Positions 11,732 to 20,969 of a DNA stretch of 64,000 bases are shown here, one piece after another (the first letter of the stretch is position 1; every line of letters starts with the position of its first letter). The DNA is from Candidatus Methylomirabilota bacterium (lineage in GTDB: Bacteria; Methylomirabilota; Methylomirabilia; Methylomirabilales; Methylomirabilaceae): contig JAGWQH010000097.1 in assembly GCA_028870115.1 (NCBI GenBank), forward strand, positions 1 through 64,000. Direction: 5' to 3'. The notes beneath the pieces were generated by a model. It saw only the letters and a list, made by a program, of their open reading frames with translations. It did not search any database and was not told the DNA's origin. Position numbers and translations under genes: made by a program.

Positions 11732-13846
11732 TCAGCGGACAATCGAACCCAGTGGGCCTGAGACGAGCACAACAATGCTCCGGCCCTCAATAGTACAGAC
11801 ATTCGCGTCAAGCGCAATCTCGTTTCCGGGGTCTATGATGTCCTGAGGCGAGGGTAGAGCCGTATCGATCGTCTTAAACCATTGCCGACCAGGCACCGGT
11901 GGGATTTCAAATTCGAGGCGCTCCCAGTACATGTTCAGCATGACGTGAATGTCCGGTTCGTTATCGAATCCGCCCAGCGTTACGCCCAGCGCCCGAGCGT
12001 CCGGATCGGACCAGCCTGGCTGATTCAACTTGCAGCCATGCCAAGAAACATCCGGTAGCCCCCGCTCATTGACCGCTCCGCTGAAGAAGAATCGGCGGTG
12101 AAGGGTCGAATGGCTCTTCCGAAATTCGATCATCCGCTTCCAGAACCGGAATATCCCCTCCCGATGCTTCTGCGCGAGCATCCAGTCAAACCAACCGATC
12201 TCATTATCCTGGCAGTAGGCGTTATTGTTCCCCTTCTGCGTCCGGCGGACCTCATCCCCGGATAAGATCATCGGCACCCCTCGCGACAGCAGCAGGATCG
12301 TGGCGAAGTTCTTGATCTGGCGCTCCCGGAGCGCGTCAACGGCGGGATCTGCCGTGTCGCCCTCTACGCCATAGTTCCAGCTCAGATTGTCATTGATGCC
12401 GTCCCGGTTGCCCTCGCCGTTTCCCTCATTGTGCTTTGTGTTGTAGGAGACCAGGTCGTTCATGGTAAAGCCATCATGACAGGTGATGAAGTTGATGCTG
12501 TTGATCGGCAGTTCCCCGAGCGCCTGATAGAGGTCCGCGCTCCCGGCCAGCCGGGACGCCACAGCGCCGACAAGCCCGGGCTCCCCCTTGACAAATCGAC
12601 GGATGTCGTCACGATACCGACCGTTCCACTCCGCCCAGCGATCGCCGGGAAAATGGCCGATCTGATACAGGCCAGCGGCATCCCACGCCTCGGCGATCAC
12701 CTTCGTCTCCGCCAGCTCCTCATCCAGCTCGATCTGCCAGACGACCGGGGGATGCGGAAGGGGAGCACCATCCTCGCCCCGCGACAGAATCGAGCCCTCG
12801 TCAAACCGAAATCCATCGACGTGCGTCTCTCGAACCCAATACCGCAGACACTCCACGATGAGCTTTTGCGCAATCGGATGATTGCAGTTGAAGGTATTGC
12901 CGCAGCCTGAGTAATCAAGATAGAACTGTCTGTCCCACGGCACCAGGAAATAATAGACGCGGTTATCGATCCCCTTAAAAGAGAAGACGGGTCCCTGGTG
13001 ATTGCCCTCATCGGTGTGATTGAAGACGACATCGAGAATCACCTCGATGCCGGCCCTGTGCAGCGCCTTCACTAGATCGCGAAACTCTCGTAGATGACAG
13101 CCGCCTTCCGGGGAGACGCAAAAGGCGGATTGCGGCGCGAAAAACCCCATGGTGCTATACCCCCAGAAGTTCCGGAGAGGCTGGCCATCCACTACCCGGA
13201 GGATGTCCGTTTCATCAAAGTCAAACACCGGCAGCAGTTCGACGGCGGTGACGCCCAACTCCTTGAGGTAGGGAATCTTCTCGATGATGCCTGAGAAGGT
13301 GCCGGGATACGTGACCCCGGAGGTAGGTGACTTGGTGAAGCCGCTTGCGTGCATCTCATAGATGATCGCGTCCTCCATGGGCCGGTTCAGCGGCCGATCC
13401 CCTTCCCAGTCATATTCCGACGTATCGATCACGACGGATCGCATAGAGGTTTTGAGGTTGTCGTCAGAGATGCAGGCATCTGCGCGCTTCCAGAGGCTGT
13501 TCGTGTTGCCTCTGGCGTACGGATCGATCAGCACCTTGTTCCGATTGAAACGATGCCCGGCCCCCGGATCGTAAGGGCCGTCTACTCGGTAGGCGTAGTG
13601 CGTGCCCGGTGTTAATCCACGGACGTAGACATGCCACAAATGGAAGGTTTTGTTCACGAAGGGATCGAGCGGGATAACCTGAAACGGTTCGGGCGCATCA
13701 TGTCGCTCGAACAACAGCAGTTCGACGCCGGTCGCGTTCTCCGAAAACAGCGAGAAATTTACACCGTCTTGATCAGGGGTTGCCCCGAGCGGATGGGGCG
13801 ATCCCTTCTCAACCTGGAGCGGATTCTTGGCAGCAACGACCGTCAT
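11732..13846 (-). CDS. glgX: Glycogen debranching enzyme GlgX (isoamylase type)
   Basis: A 704-residue GH13 enzyme that hydrolyses alpha-1,6 branches of glycogen or limit dextrin. The N-terminal CBM48 domain runs from about residue 15 (GVNFSLFSENA) to 150. Barrel motifs include VILDVVFNHT, GFRFDEGS with the nucleophile D349, VIAEAWDA with the acid E386, and TCHDGFT with the stabiliser D458. The ATG at 13846 follows AAGGAGG at an ideal distance; the upstream in-frame ATG does not. It stands alone, with no other glycogen gene in the window. A decayed fragment lies just upstream. Confidence 0.92.
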   Translation of the reverse strand: MTVVAAKNPLQVEKGSPHPLGATPDQDGVNFSLFSENATGVELLLFERHDAPEPFQVIPLDPFVNKTFHLWHVYVRGLTPGTHYAYRVDGPYDPGAGHRFNRNKVLIDPYARGNTNSLWKRADACISDDNLKTSMRSVVIDTSEYDWEGDRPLNRPMEDAIIYEMHASGFTKSPTSGVTYPGTFSGIIEKIPYLKELGVTAVELLPVFDFDETDILRVVDGQPLRNFWGYSTMGFFAPQSAFCVSPEGGCHLREFRDLVKALHRAGIEVILDVVFNHTDEGNHQGPVFSFKGIDNRVYYFLVPWDRQFYLDYSGCGNTFNCNHPIAQKLIVECLRYWVRETHVDGFRFDEGSILSRGEDGAPLPHPPVVWQIELDEELAETKVIAEAWDAAGLYQIGHFPGDRWAEWNGRYRDDIRRFVKGEPGLVGAVASRLAGSADLYQALGELPINSINFITCHDGFTMNDLVSYNTKHNEGNGEGNRDGINDNLSWNYGVEGDTADPAVDALRERQIKNFATILLLSRGVPMILSGDEVRRTQKGNNNAYCQDNEIGWFDWMLAQKHREGIFRFWKRMIEFRKSHSTLHRRFFFSGAVNERGLPDVSWHGCKLNQPGWSDPDARALGVTLGGFDNEPDIHVMLNMYWERLEFEIPPVPGRQWFKTIDTALPSPQDIIDPGNEIALDANVCTIEGRSIVVLVSGPLGSIVR

Positions 13847-14055
13847 CAAGCTTGCCTCCTTGAAATACAAATCAACCCTGCCCCACGATCATGGACGCTT
13901 CTATAAGGCCAGCCAGCGCCTCACCCGCCAACTCCCGACAAAATCTCATACCCACTCCCTTGACAAAGGAAACGATGGAGGCCGTCCCGTCACCGCAGTT
14001 GGGCATCGTGAAATACCTCTGGCGGTTTCCTGCCTTTCCCGGGTTTAGTAGTCCG

Positions 14056-14180
14056 CTATTCCTCTTTGGCGATGGCCCAGAAGGCCTGTTCGTATCAATC
14101 AACGGACTCCCGCAGGAACTCCAGCAAGGCCTTCGCATCGATCGGGCTGGTAATGACCCTGGTGTCCAGATAGATCGCTC
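14056..14180 (-). pseudogene. Decayed gene fragment (3' end)
   Basis: Within the 589-base gap upstream of glgX, one minus-strand frame reads AIYLDTRVITSPIDAK, then ALLEFLRESVD, a TGA, then YEQAFWAIAKEE and a TAG. The amphipathic, protein-like text across the in-frame TGA suggests the end of a gene with a nonsense mutation (CGA to TGA would restore R). Upstream of this the frame is not recognisable. The remaining gap (13847-14055 and 14181-14425) holds nothing I can support. Confidence 0.35.
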
Positions 14181-14425
14181 AAAGCATGGCCAATGTCCCA
14201 ATACATCGGGGGTCACTCGTAACCCACCCACTCCTTCGGGCTGCGTTACAGCAGGGGATCCAAACCACGACGCGTTTGCAAGAGACCGTGACGTAACAGC
14301 GATGCGGTGGCCGCTTCGGAATATCAACGAACATTGGGAGTGACTCGAAATAGAATTCCACGCCCACAAACGCACTCAGGGAAGCCGGTGAAACCTCCCT
14401 TAGGGCTGTAGGGAATTAGGCCCAA

Positions 14426-14449
14426 CAGTGGCGAGTCAGTTCGCCACTG
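14426..14449 (-). terminator. Hairpin overlapping the end of the papain-like gene
   Basis: A perfect 9-bp stem (CAGTGGCGA with TCGCCACTG, six-base loop) spans the last codons and stop at 14436. There is no T-run after it, so it may be a rho-assisted terminator or an mRNA-stabilising hairpin. Confidence 0.4.
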
Positions 14450-15176
14450 CCCCCAAATCGGCTTGTAGCTGATTAAAGTCGAACCCTGGCGCAAAATCGG
14501 ATTTCTTCGCTTCCGGAGGAAGAATTGCGTACGCTTCGTCGACACATTCATCCCACCACGCCCAAGTCGCCTTCTGGGTATTCCCCCACGTGAGGACGGT
14601 CACGCCCGTCGAATCGTATGTGACGGCAAATACCGCGTGGCCATCCTGGGTCAGCGGGCCAGGCGTCCATGGCTGACGAGCATCAAACTCCTGAATGCAA
14701 TTCTGTTGCACCTGAAATCCCAGGTAGACGCCTCCAAAAAGTTGAACTGCCTGTTGAACGTGGGTGTGATTCTTCACATCTATGCTGGCGTAGGCCAGGA
14801 TCTTATCTCCAGACACGGCGTGACTGCGCCAGTAGTTCAGCACATCGAGCTCGTTCAGGCCGGAGTCTACTCCGCCCGTCAGATGCATGTACAACTTGAC
14901 CACATCCTGCTTCGCCATGATCTTCTGCGTGCCGACCAAGCCGCGATAGGCCGTGACCGCGTGGGCTAGAGCCGCGATAGTGCAATCTCCCCAGTGATCG
15001 TTCCCATCCATAGGGAATAACTTTGTCGGGTCCGACACGTTCAGCTTCTGATAGATCCTGGGCAACACATCGTAGGAAGCGGGCGGCGCCGCAAGTGCAG
15101 ACGTCAGATAGTTCTTCAAGCGTAAGGTGCGATAGTCCTGTTTCGGAGGGTGCTTTCCAAATCGATATGTTGACAT
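14436..15176 (-). CDS. Papain-like cysteine peptidase-fold protein, family unknown
   Basis: 246 residues, no signal peptide. The order and text of three segments suggest a papain-type triad: HWGDCTIAALAHA (C65), QDGHAVFAVTYD (H180) and TWGNTQKATWAWWDE (N199). I do not recognise a named family. The residues are intact, so peptidase or transamidase activity is plausible. The gene is solitary, with 366 bases upstream containing an attC-like palindrome 44 bases before the start. The ATG at 15176 follows AAGGAGATC. Its neighbour on the same strand is a serine protease, but the two are not in one operon. Confidence 0.6.
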   Translation of the reverse strand: MSTYRFGKHPPKQDYRTLRLKNYLTSALAAPPASYDVLPRIYQKLNVSDPTKLFPMDGNDHWGDCTIAALAHAVTAYRGLVGTQKIMAKQDVVKLYMHLTGGVDSGLNELDVLNYWRSHAVSGDKILAYASIDVKNHTHVQQAVQLFGGVYLGFQVQQNCIQEFDARQPWTPGPLTQDGHAVFAVTYDSTGVTVLTWGNTQKATWAWWDECVDEAYAILPPEAKKSDFAPGFDFNQLQADLGAVAN

Positions 15177-15219
15177 AAATGTGATCTCCTTATGGTTGAA
15201 GTTATTTTCTTTGTTCGGC

Positions 15220-15304
15220 GCCTAACGGAGGGTGCAGCAGGCCATGTCGCTCACGAGGAGCCGCCTGCTCCAGAGAAGCAGCTCCACGGGAACCGGTGTT
15301 AGGT
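15220..15304 (-). repeat. attC-like imperfect palindrome
   Basis: 85 bases bounded by ACCTAAC and GTTAGGC on the minus strand, which fit the RYYYAAC and GTTRRRY ends of integron recombination sites. Inner complementary blocks (GCAGGC with GCCTGC) are present. The GTTAGGC end sits 44 bases before the start of the papain-like gene, the usual arrangement in a gene cassette. The rest of the gap (15305-15542) holds nothing clear. Confidence 0.4.
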
Positions 15305-15542
15305 GTTGTTTCCACGGAACCAAGCGTCTTATCTTTCTACCTTACCCATGTCCACTCTTCAACCTTTTAATTTGTCCGCTCAATCGACGCAACTTCCTCT
15401 CAAAACGCCATGAACCCAAGGTCAACCGAAGGCAACTACATTTGCAACACTGAAAAGTTGACTCCAACGCGCGATTATCTACGTCGCACTCCTATCAGTC
15501 GACCAGCTTCGCATGTTCGCTGATGCTGGTCCATCAGGAGGC

Positions 15543-16691
15543 TTATGGCCAATTGTTCTGCGCCCAGATGATCAGATCAACCATCGGTGATCCAGCAGCC
15601 GCGATGTTATTGTCTTCAGTCGAGAACGGAAAGCTATATTCTTCTTCTTGGCCTGAAACCTCGCCTACGATGTAGGGCCAACCGTCGTCCCACCACGCAA
15701 AGAAGGGTCCACCGGAGTCGCCCGGCGAGGAATCCCCGTTATCGGTCTCCAATTCCATCGCATCTCCGTCTTCGTCGTCGTCGTGGAAGCTGATACCACC
15801 TTGCCACGAGGGCTGCTCGGCGCTTGCCACGGCACCGGGATACCCAACAAGATTCCAGTAGTTTCCGTCGTTCCAGCCATCGTCGTAGGTCTTACTACCG
15901 AACCAGCCCAGCGAGTCGCCAAGCGGATCGTAGAGCTTCATCACACAGTAATCCCAGGCTGAAACTTGATCATTCGTGTTATAGCCCCAGTAGCTTTCCA
16001 CGTATGAGTATACATTGGAGCCTAGGGTCGAAGAGCCGTTATAATACGCGGGTACGAACAATACCATCCACGGGTCCACCCCCCAGGGTGCCACGTGTCC
16101 GGCCGTCAATATCGTGTTACGGGTCACTAACGCACCCGATCCCGACCACGCCCAGTTGGGGTTGGAGGGATCCGTCCAGGCGAAGACCCGCCCGATGCAC
16201 TGCCAGGGGTAGCCGGAGGGGAAGAACGGCTGGCGATCGTCGTTGCCGAATACGTAGTGCGGCCGAACCCGACGGCCATTGATGCGCCGCAGGTTTGCGC
16301 GGATGATCCCTGGTGACATCTTCGGATAGTGAACCAAATCAGCCCACTCAGGGCGATGCCCTTTGACTAAGCCGCCCGCCCCTTTGGTCTTCTTTACTTC
16401 ATCGCGCGAGATGCGACCGGCTTCCATGCCGGGCAGCCCACGGATGGTGCTTTGTGCACGTATATTCCACGCACTCATCCCCTTCTTTTTTAGTGCAATC
16501 TTATAGAGGTTACTCTCCAATTTGTAGTCGCTTGCAGCTCCCACAACTGTCAGACTGTGCGAAGACTTAAGCGACTGTAACTCATTGGGAATGTCCATGC
16601 GCTTTATTACGTCTTTCAGTCGGATTACCTGATCTGGCATCAATGGTGGCTGAGACTTCGGTTTTTTTGGTTGCCATTTCTTCATTTCCAT
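15543..16691 (-). CDS. V8/glutamyl-endopeptidase-like serine protease
   Basis: A 382-residue trypsin-fold protease. The triad segments are LTAGHV (H199), AWDYCVMKL (D247) and SSPGDSGGPFF (S326), with LVGYPG between them as in V8-type enzymes. About 150 residues precede the protease domain, contain many Lys/Arg and may be a propeptide; there is no obvious signal peptide. The gene is monocistronic, flanked by gaps of 366 and 459 bases. It lies among other exotic genes of region 3, so a role in processing the neighbouring large proteins is conceivable, but nothing in the sequence proves it. Confidence 0.85.
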   Translation of the reverse strand: MEMKKWQPKKPKSQPPLMPDQVIRLKDVIKRMDIPNELQSLKSSHSLTVVGAASDYKLESNLYKIALKKKGMSAWNIRAQSTIRGLPGMEAGRISRDEVKKTKGAGGLVKGHRPEWADLVHYPKMSPGIIRANLRRINGRRVRPHYVFGNDDRQPFFPSGYPWQCIGRVFAWTDPSNPNWAWSGSGALVTRNTILTAGHVAPWGVDPWMVLFVPAYYNGSSTLGSNVYSYVESYWGYNTNDQVSAWDYCVMKLYDPLGDSLGWFGSKTYDDGWNDGNYWNLVGYPGAVASAEQPSWQGGISFHDDDEDGDAMELETDNGDSSPGDSGGPFFAWWDDGWPYIVGEVSGQEEEYSFPFSTEDNNIAAAGSPMVDLIIWAQNNWP

Positions 16692-16895
16692 TGTCTTACT
16701 ACTCCCTTGTGTGGTTAACTGTACCCACTCAGCCCCGTATTATCCGTCTCTTTTTGGCTTCCACGCGCCTTTTCATTGTTGTGGGGGCTCGTATACGAAG
16801 CCAATATTGGCCAATGACGCCGCACGATCTCAAGCGGCAGTGCAGCAGGAATCACTTAGACGTTCATAAGTAAGAATGCCTATAGTATCCCTTGA

Positions 16896-16962
16896 TGTCA
16901 TCCGGGGCTTGACCCGGAATCCAGTTTGCTGGGCCTGGATTCCCGCCTTCGCGGGAATGACA
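16896..16962. repeat. Bipartite palindromic intergenic repeat
   Basis: TGTCAT and ATGACA form the outer arms and AATCCAG/CTGGATT the middle arms. Two GC hairpins sit between them (CCGGGGCTTGACCCGG and CCCGCCTTCGCGGG). This is the layout of the REP/MITE-like element common in intergenic DNA of many Gram-negative genomes. The rest of 16692-17150 holds no supported gene. Confidence 0.7.
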
Positions 16963-17150
16963 TGGTGCTGTCCTGCTTATGAGCTCCTCAGTATGTCATC
17001 AACTCGCATGACTGGCCGCCATCCACCTCAGCCACGCTCGACGATCTGGGGAATTCGATCAACCACCTCCTCGATACGACGCCGGTCCCACAATCGACAT
17101 TGGTTAGGCATGATTGTTGTCGTTCGTTGAGATCTCTCTCTGTTGTTTAG

Positions 17151-18413
17151 TTATTTATCGGACTTAGCTGCCTCTGTCTCGCTTGCTGGGCAACAGCGAT
17201 ATTCTTGTGACTTCTCGAGGAGATTGATCTGCTTCTTGAGCAACTCATTCTGGAGGCGTTTACGCTCAAGATCTAGCTCGATTTCCTTGAGCAGTGTCGG
17301 TTCGCACACGTCGCAGTCGTCCAGGCAGCCCTTCACCAGGATGCCCGGTGTCGGTAGCGATGACTGCTTCTGGAAAGAGTAGCGTGCTTTCGCTTCGTCC
17401 GAGACTTCGCCGGCGGCGTCCAGTAGCTTCTCCTGCGCAAGTTCCTTTTGTACCTGTTTGATGGCCTGCTGACGCTGAGCAATCGTGAATATCGGCGTAA
17501 GCTGGATCGCGGGCACCCCCGGTCCCTGTACCAGCGCGACCTCGCCCACTCCCGCCGTGGCCAACACGTTGATCGAAGTAACGCCGAGGCCGCGACTCGG
17601 CGCGACCGGATTGCCGGCAACGCGAGTGAAGTCCTTACTCGGATCGGCATCCATCATCACACGCAAGTCAATCGATTCGAGCGTGTACTTCACTATCTGC
17701 GTCTTGTTGATCTGATAGAACATGAAGGTGACCGCGTGGCATTTGTTCTTATTCTCGAACTCACGAGAGGAGGATTCGTAGTGGTCCTGGGACTCGGATT
17801 CCGTATGAGTGCGGCTTTGCGACTCGCCGATGGACACGCTCGCTGACTTGCGCGTGCCCATCTCAGCGGCATGAAAGGAGTTCTCCGCATGTTGCTGGTG
17901 TTCACCCAAGAATGAGGAGACGGAGTTGGAATCGAAGTTGCCGCTCATGTTGGCAGAGCCGCCCAGGCCGGTGATGTCGATGCCAGCATCGCCGTGACCG
18001 TCGACGTGCGCATGCGACTGATTGCTGGAGTTCGCGGTGTCCCGCGAGTTCGTGTCAAAGAGCGAATCGCTCATCTGCTGCATAAAAAAAGACTCTTCCG
18101 AGGACTGCGTGTTGCGATAGCCGAATTTCGTCGCGGTATCAAAGCTGAATTTTGAGCGTCGGTCGGATGTGAACAACTTTACCTTCTCTCCGGGCAAAAG
18201 GGTCGTGGTATAGGCGAGGTCACCAATCGCCAGTGGCCCACGACAGCGCGTCAGACGAAAATGGAATTTGACCTCCACCGGTATGTTCCGGTCAGCTACC
18301 ACCGTTGGATAGGTCAGGCGATAATGGAAGTCGAGCACGTCGCACACGTCATTGGGTGCGAGTGTCGGGCAACAGGGAACGATGTGGGTATTGGTTTCGG
18401 TTTCGGTTGTCAT
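17151..18413 (-). CDS. Uncharacterised 420-residue protein with Ser/His-rich centre and C-terminal coiled coil
   Basis: No family recognised. The ATG at 18413 follows GGGAGG and is preferred over one 15 bases upstream. The N-terminal 100 residues hold beta-rich text (VEVKFHFRLTRC, TLLPGEKVKLFTSDRRSKFSFD). Residues 105-225 are low complexity, rich in Ser, His, Asn, Gln and Gly. A structured part follows (about 230-330). The C-terminal third is helical and charged (ELAQEKLL, EIELDLERKRLQNELLKKQINLLEK), interrupted by a Cys cluster CLDDCDVCEP and closed by CC. The paired cysteines could bind metal or form disulfides. It is followed 3' only by non-coding DNA and preceded by the equally obscure 798-residue gene. 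Confidence 0.6.
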   Translation of the reverse strand: MTTETETNTHIVPCCPTLAPNDVCDVLDFHYRLTYPTVVADRNIPVEVKFHFRLTRCRGPLAIGDLAYTTTLLPGEKVKLFTSDRRSKFSFDTATKFGYRNTQSSEESFFMQQMSDSLFDTNSRDTANSSNQSHAHVDGHGDAGIDITGLGGSANMSGNFDSNSVSSFLGEHQQHAENSFHAAEMGTRKSASVSIGESQSRTHTESESQDHYESSSREFENKNKCHAVTFMFYQINKTQIVKYTLESIDLRVMMDADPSKDFTRVAGNPVAPSRGLGVTSINVLATAGVGEVALVQGPGVPAIQLTPIFTIAQRQQAIKQVQKELAQEKLLDAAGEVSDEAKARYSFQKQSSLPTPGILVKGCLDDCDVCEPTLLKEIELDLERKRLQNELLKKQINLLEKSQEYRCCPASETEAAKSDK

Positions 18414-18514
18414 ATTTCTTCCTCCCACCTGAATGTTGCACCATTGTGTTGATTGCTGACTCCGCAGTCAACGTGCTCGCGTCCTAATTGCTACCGCAAT
18501 GGATGTCGATCTTC

Positions 18515-20911
18515 TTACTTGGGGGTCACTTTTGCCCGCAAGCAGAAACCAACCCCCATTTCGTTGTAATGGCCCGAGCAACTGCTACTCACCAGTGCCC
18601 GGTCCCACGCTCCCAGCAATATGGTGTAGCCGCACGGCGTCATTCCGACGGTAGACAACGTGAAGGTTCCGCTGGTTCCGCCAGTATTCGTGCCGTCGTA
18701 AATTACCTCGCTCTGTCCGTAGTTGGCGTTGGACAGCACAACCGGGTTCTCCGGTTGTGGAATGCCCCCAACGGTGATGGGTACCAGAGCGATGCTGACG
18801 ATGCCGAAGAACTCATCCGTCACGTCGTAGCTGCCCTTGATGATGTCTCCCACCTGCACATCACCACAGTCTCCCGACGGTGACGTAAGGGTAATGAACA
18901 CCTCTGGCCGGAACTCCTGGATCGGGGGGCCGCCGGCAGTCAACTCAAAATGCGGATAGCCGTTGTAGACGTGGATCGTCTTGCTCTGCGGTGGGATCGA
19001 CACGTAACTGGCTACGCCATCCCACTTGAAGCCACGGATTTCGATGGTATAGTTGCCTTCCGCGAGGCCTCCGGCCTCAAACACCGCCAACGTCCGCGGA
19101 TTCACCGCCTGCAGATCTGACTCCCAGTAGATGTAGTACTGCGTTCCGGGGATACCACCCGGGACCGGACCCGGAGCAGGCACGACGTGTTGCATGTAGA
19201 ACACCCCGCCCACCGCGTTCGGAGGATAAAGCTCGATGCCGAACGAGTCGGTGAGCTGGAAGGCCGTTCCGACAGGTGGAGTTACCCATGCCTGGTAGAT
19301 GATGGGCTTGGCTCCTGGCGAGAGCATACCGGTGGTGTGATCGAAGACATCGATCTTTGGGATGAAATCACCCTCTGTAATGGTTTCACCGCCGAAGGGG
19401 CTATTGGGTTGCACGGGGGGACCGAGCCATGGGCTGCCCAGGCCAGGGCAGTCGCCCGCCACATATCCGAGACCCGGCGGAAACGGCGGCACGAAAACGG
19501 GATCAACCACGGCAAGGCCAGTCACATTGTCGATGTTTGCGACGGTCACCCGGCCGATGCGCATCAACCGCATCTCCTCACCCACACCGGCAACGATTTG
19601 CGGCTGAACATGGGTATTGAGAATATTTCCCCACACTGGAATGAAGTTCGGACCGGTGGGAGGCGTTTCCCAGGACAGAATCGCGCGCAGTGGGACGCCT
19701 TCCAAACCTTGGCACGGCGCCGATGTCAGGTTCGAAATCCGGAACACCGCGTAGCTGATCGGGTGTGCAGGGCTGGCCGCCGTCAGATCGTGGACCTGCA
19801 CCTGCGCTGTGCCCAAAGCGTTCCAGGCTCCACCAAAGAAAGCGAAGAAGCTCACGTACTCCGTGCTGCCGGGTGTACACAACCCGCCGGAGTACCCGCT
19901 GCTCTGTTTCACCTGGATAATGCCTTCCAGCGCACGAGTGTGAGGGTTGTACCCCGCACAGGTCAATTCCTCAAAAGTTGTGTCGCCACTGGTTGCTTCG
20001 ATTCCCGCCAGGATTGCACCTAGCTCCGCGCCTGCCACCAAGCCCACAGACACGGATAGTTCAACGGCTACCTTCGCCTTACCGGGTGCTGTTCCCGGCG
20101 GCGGTGCAGGGATTGGAGGCAGAGCCGTCGTGATCGGTCCTTTTGACAGTTTGGTTGCATCGCTAAACCCAAAGCGGTGGCCCGGAACTTTCTTGTCCGC
20201 ATACAACGCCTTCAGCTCGCCGAAGCTCAGAGCCTTCGGCGGATTGGCTGGTAGCGGCTGTTTGGCATCCAGTTGCTTGAGCAGGTCTGGTTTAATGGAG
20301 AGCTCCTTTTCCACAATCAGCTCCCCGATCGGAACTTCAAACAGCAACAGGGGTGCCACCTGGACGTTGGCGCTGACCACGTTGCCCCACACAGGAATGA
20401 AGTTGGGATCGCCTGGAGTGGGTGCCCATTGCCACGACAGAATAGCGCGTACCTGGACGATATTCTCCGTTTGGCAGAACTTGCGCGCCTCACTGAAGTC
20501 CACCGAGACCGAGTAACTTAGTGGAAGCGGGCCGGCGAGATCGTACACCTGGACCGAGCTCAGACCCAGGTCATGCCAACCTGTCGCATCGCGCACGAAA
20601 AACCGCACGTATTCTGTTGTACCGGCGCCGCAGGCGTCGGTGCCGTAACCGAAATGCTGTTTGATGCGGACAACGCCTTCCAGAAGGCCGTTTCCCAAAG
20701 AGCCGGTGGGATTCAGGCCCAAGCACGTCAGTTCCTCGTAGGTCGTATCGCCACTGAGTGGTTTGATCGCCTTCCCGCCGAACTTGGGAAAGGTGCCAAA
20801 GTAATTGGGGTTGCCGAGAATGAGGTTGTTAAACTTTCCCCGCTCCGCCGGGATCGAGACTTTTTCCGTGGGAGACAAGCCTTCCCTCTTCGGGCTACTC
20901 TCTTTTGTCAT
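18515..20911 (-). CDS. Uncharacterised 798-residue protein with an internally duplicated domain
   Basis: No family recognised. AAGGAGGAGTTC precedes the ATG at 20911. A domain of about 150 residues occurs twice. Copy 1 (about 54-198) runs from SGDTTYEELTCLGLNP to FIPVWGNVVSANVQ. Copy 2 (about 310-450) runs from SGDTTFEELTCAGYNP to FIPVWGNILNTHVQ. Both hold TEYVxFF and RAILSW blocks and several matched cysteines. A Pro/Ala-rich linker (PPIPAPPPGTAPGKAK) separates them. The C-terminal 300 residues are beta-rich and contain further Ig-like text (FELTAGGPPIQEF). No signal peptide or membrane span is visible, so export, if any, is non-classical. It lies 101 bases upstream of the 420-residue gene. 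Confidence 0.65.
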   Translation of the reverse strand: MTKESSPKREGLSPTEKVSIPAERGKFNNLILGNPNYFGTFPKFGGKAIKPLSGDTTYEELTCLGLNPTGSLGNGLLEGVVRIKQHFGYGTDACGAGTTEYVRFFVRDATGWHDLGLSSVQVYDLAGPLPLSYSVSVDFSEARKFCQTENIVQVRAILSWQWAPTPGDPNFIPVWGNVVSANVQVAPLLLFEVPIGELIVEKELSIKPDLLKQLDAKQPLPANPPKALSFGELKALYADKKVPGHRFGFSDATKLSKGPITTALPPIPAPPPGTAPGKAKVAVELSVSVGLVAGAELGAILAGIEATSGDTTFEELTCAGYNPHTRALEGIIQVKQSSGYSGGLCTPGSTEYVSFFAFFGGAWNALGTAQVQVHDLTAASPAHPISYAVFRISNLTSAPCQGLEGVPLRAILSWETPPTGPNFIPVWGNILNTHVQPQIVAGVGEEMRLMRIGRVTVANIDNVTGLAVVDPVFVPPFPPGLGYVAGDCPGLGSPWLGPPVQPNSPFGGETITEGDFIPKIDVFDHTTGMLSPGAKPIIYQAWVTPPVGTAFQLTDSFGIELYPPNAVGGVFYMQHVVPAPGPVPGGIPGTQYYIYWESDLQAVNPRTLAVFEAGGLAEGNYTIEIRGFKWDGVASYVSIPPQSKTIHVYNGYPHFELTAGGPPIQEFRPEVFITLTSPSGDCGDVQVGDIIKGSYDVTDEFFGIVSIALVPITVGGIPQPENPVVLSNANYGQSEVIYDGTNTGGTSGTFTLSTVGMTPCGYTILLGAWDRALVSSSCSGHYNEMGVGFCLRAKVTPK

Positions 20912-20969
20912 GAACTCCTCCTTAGCTTGAAATCCGAAGTGGACCCCACTGCCAAGACATGAAGTGTGA

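Noticed and set aside
11418-11846. A 142-codon rightward frame before glgX
   Set aside because: It runs into glgX, has no recognisable domain and no convincing ribosome-binding site.
13872-14375. A 167-codon leftward frame between glgX and the papain-like gene
   Set aside because: Its text is low in recognisable structure, and the protein-like text lies in another frame with a stop codon; I report that as a remnant.
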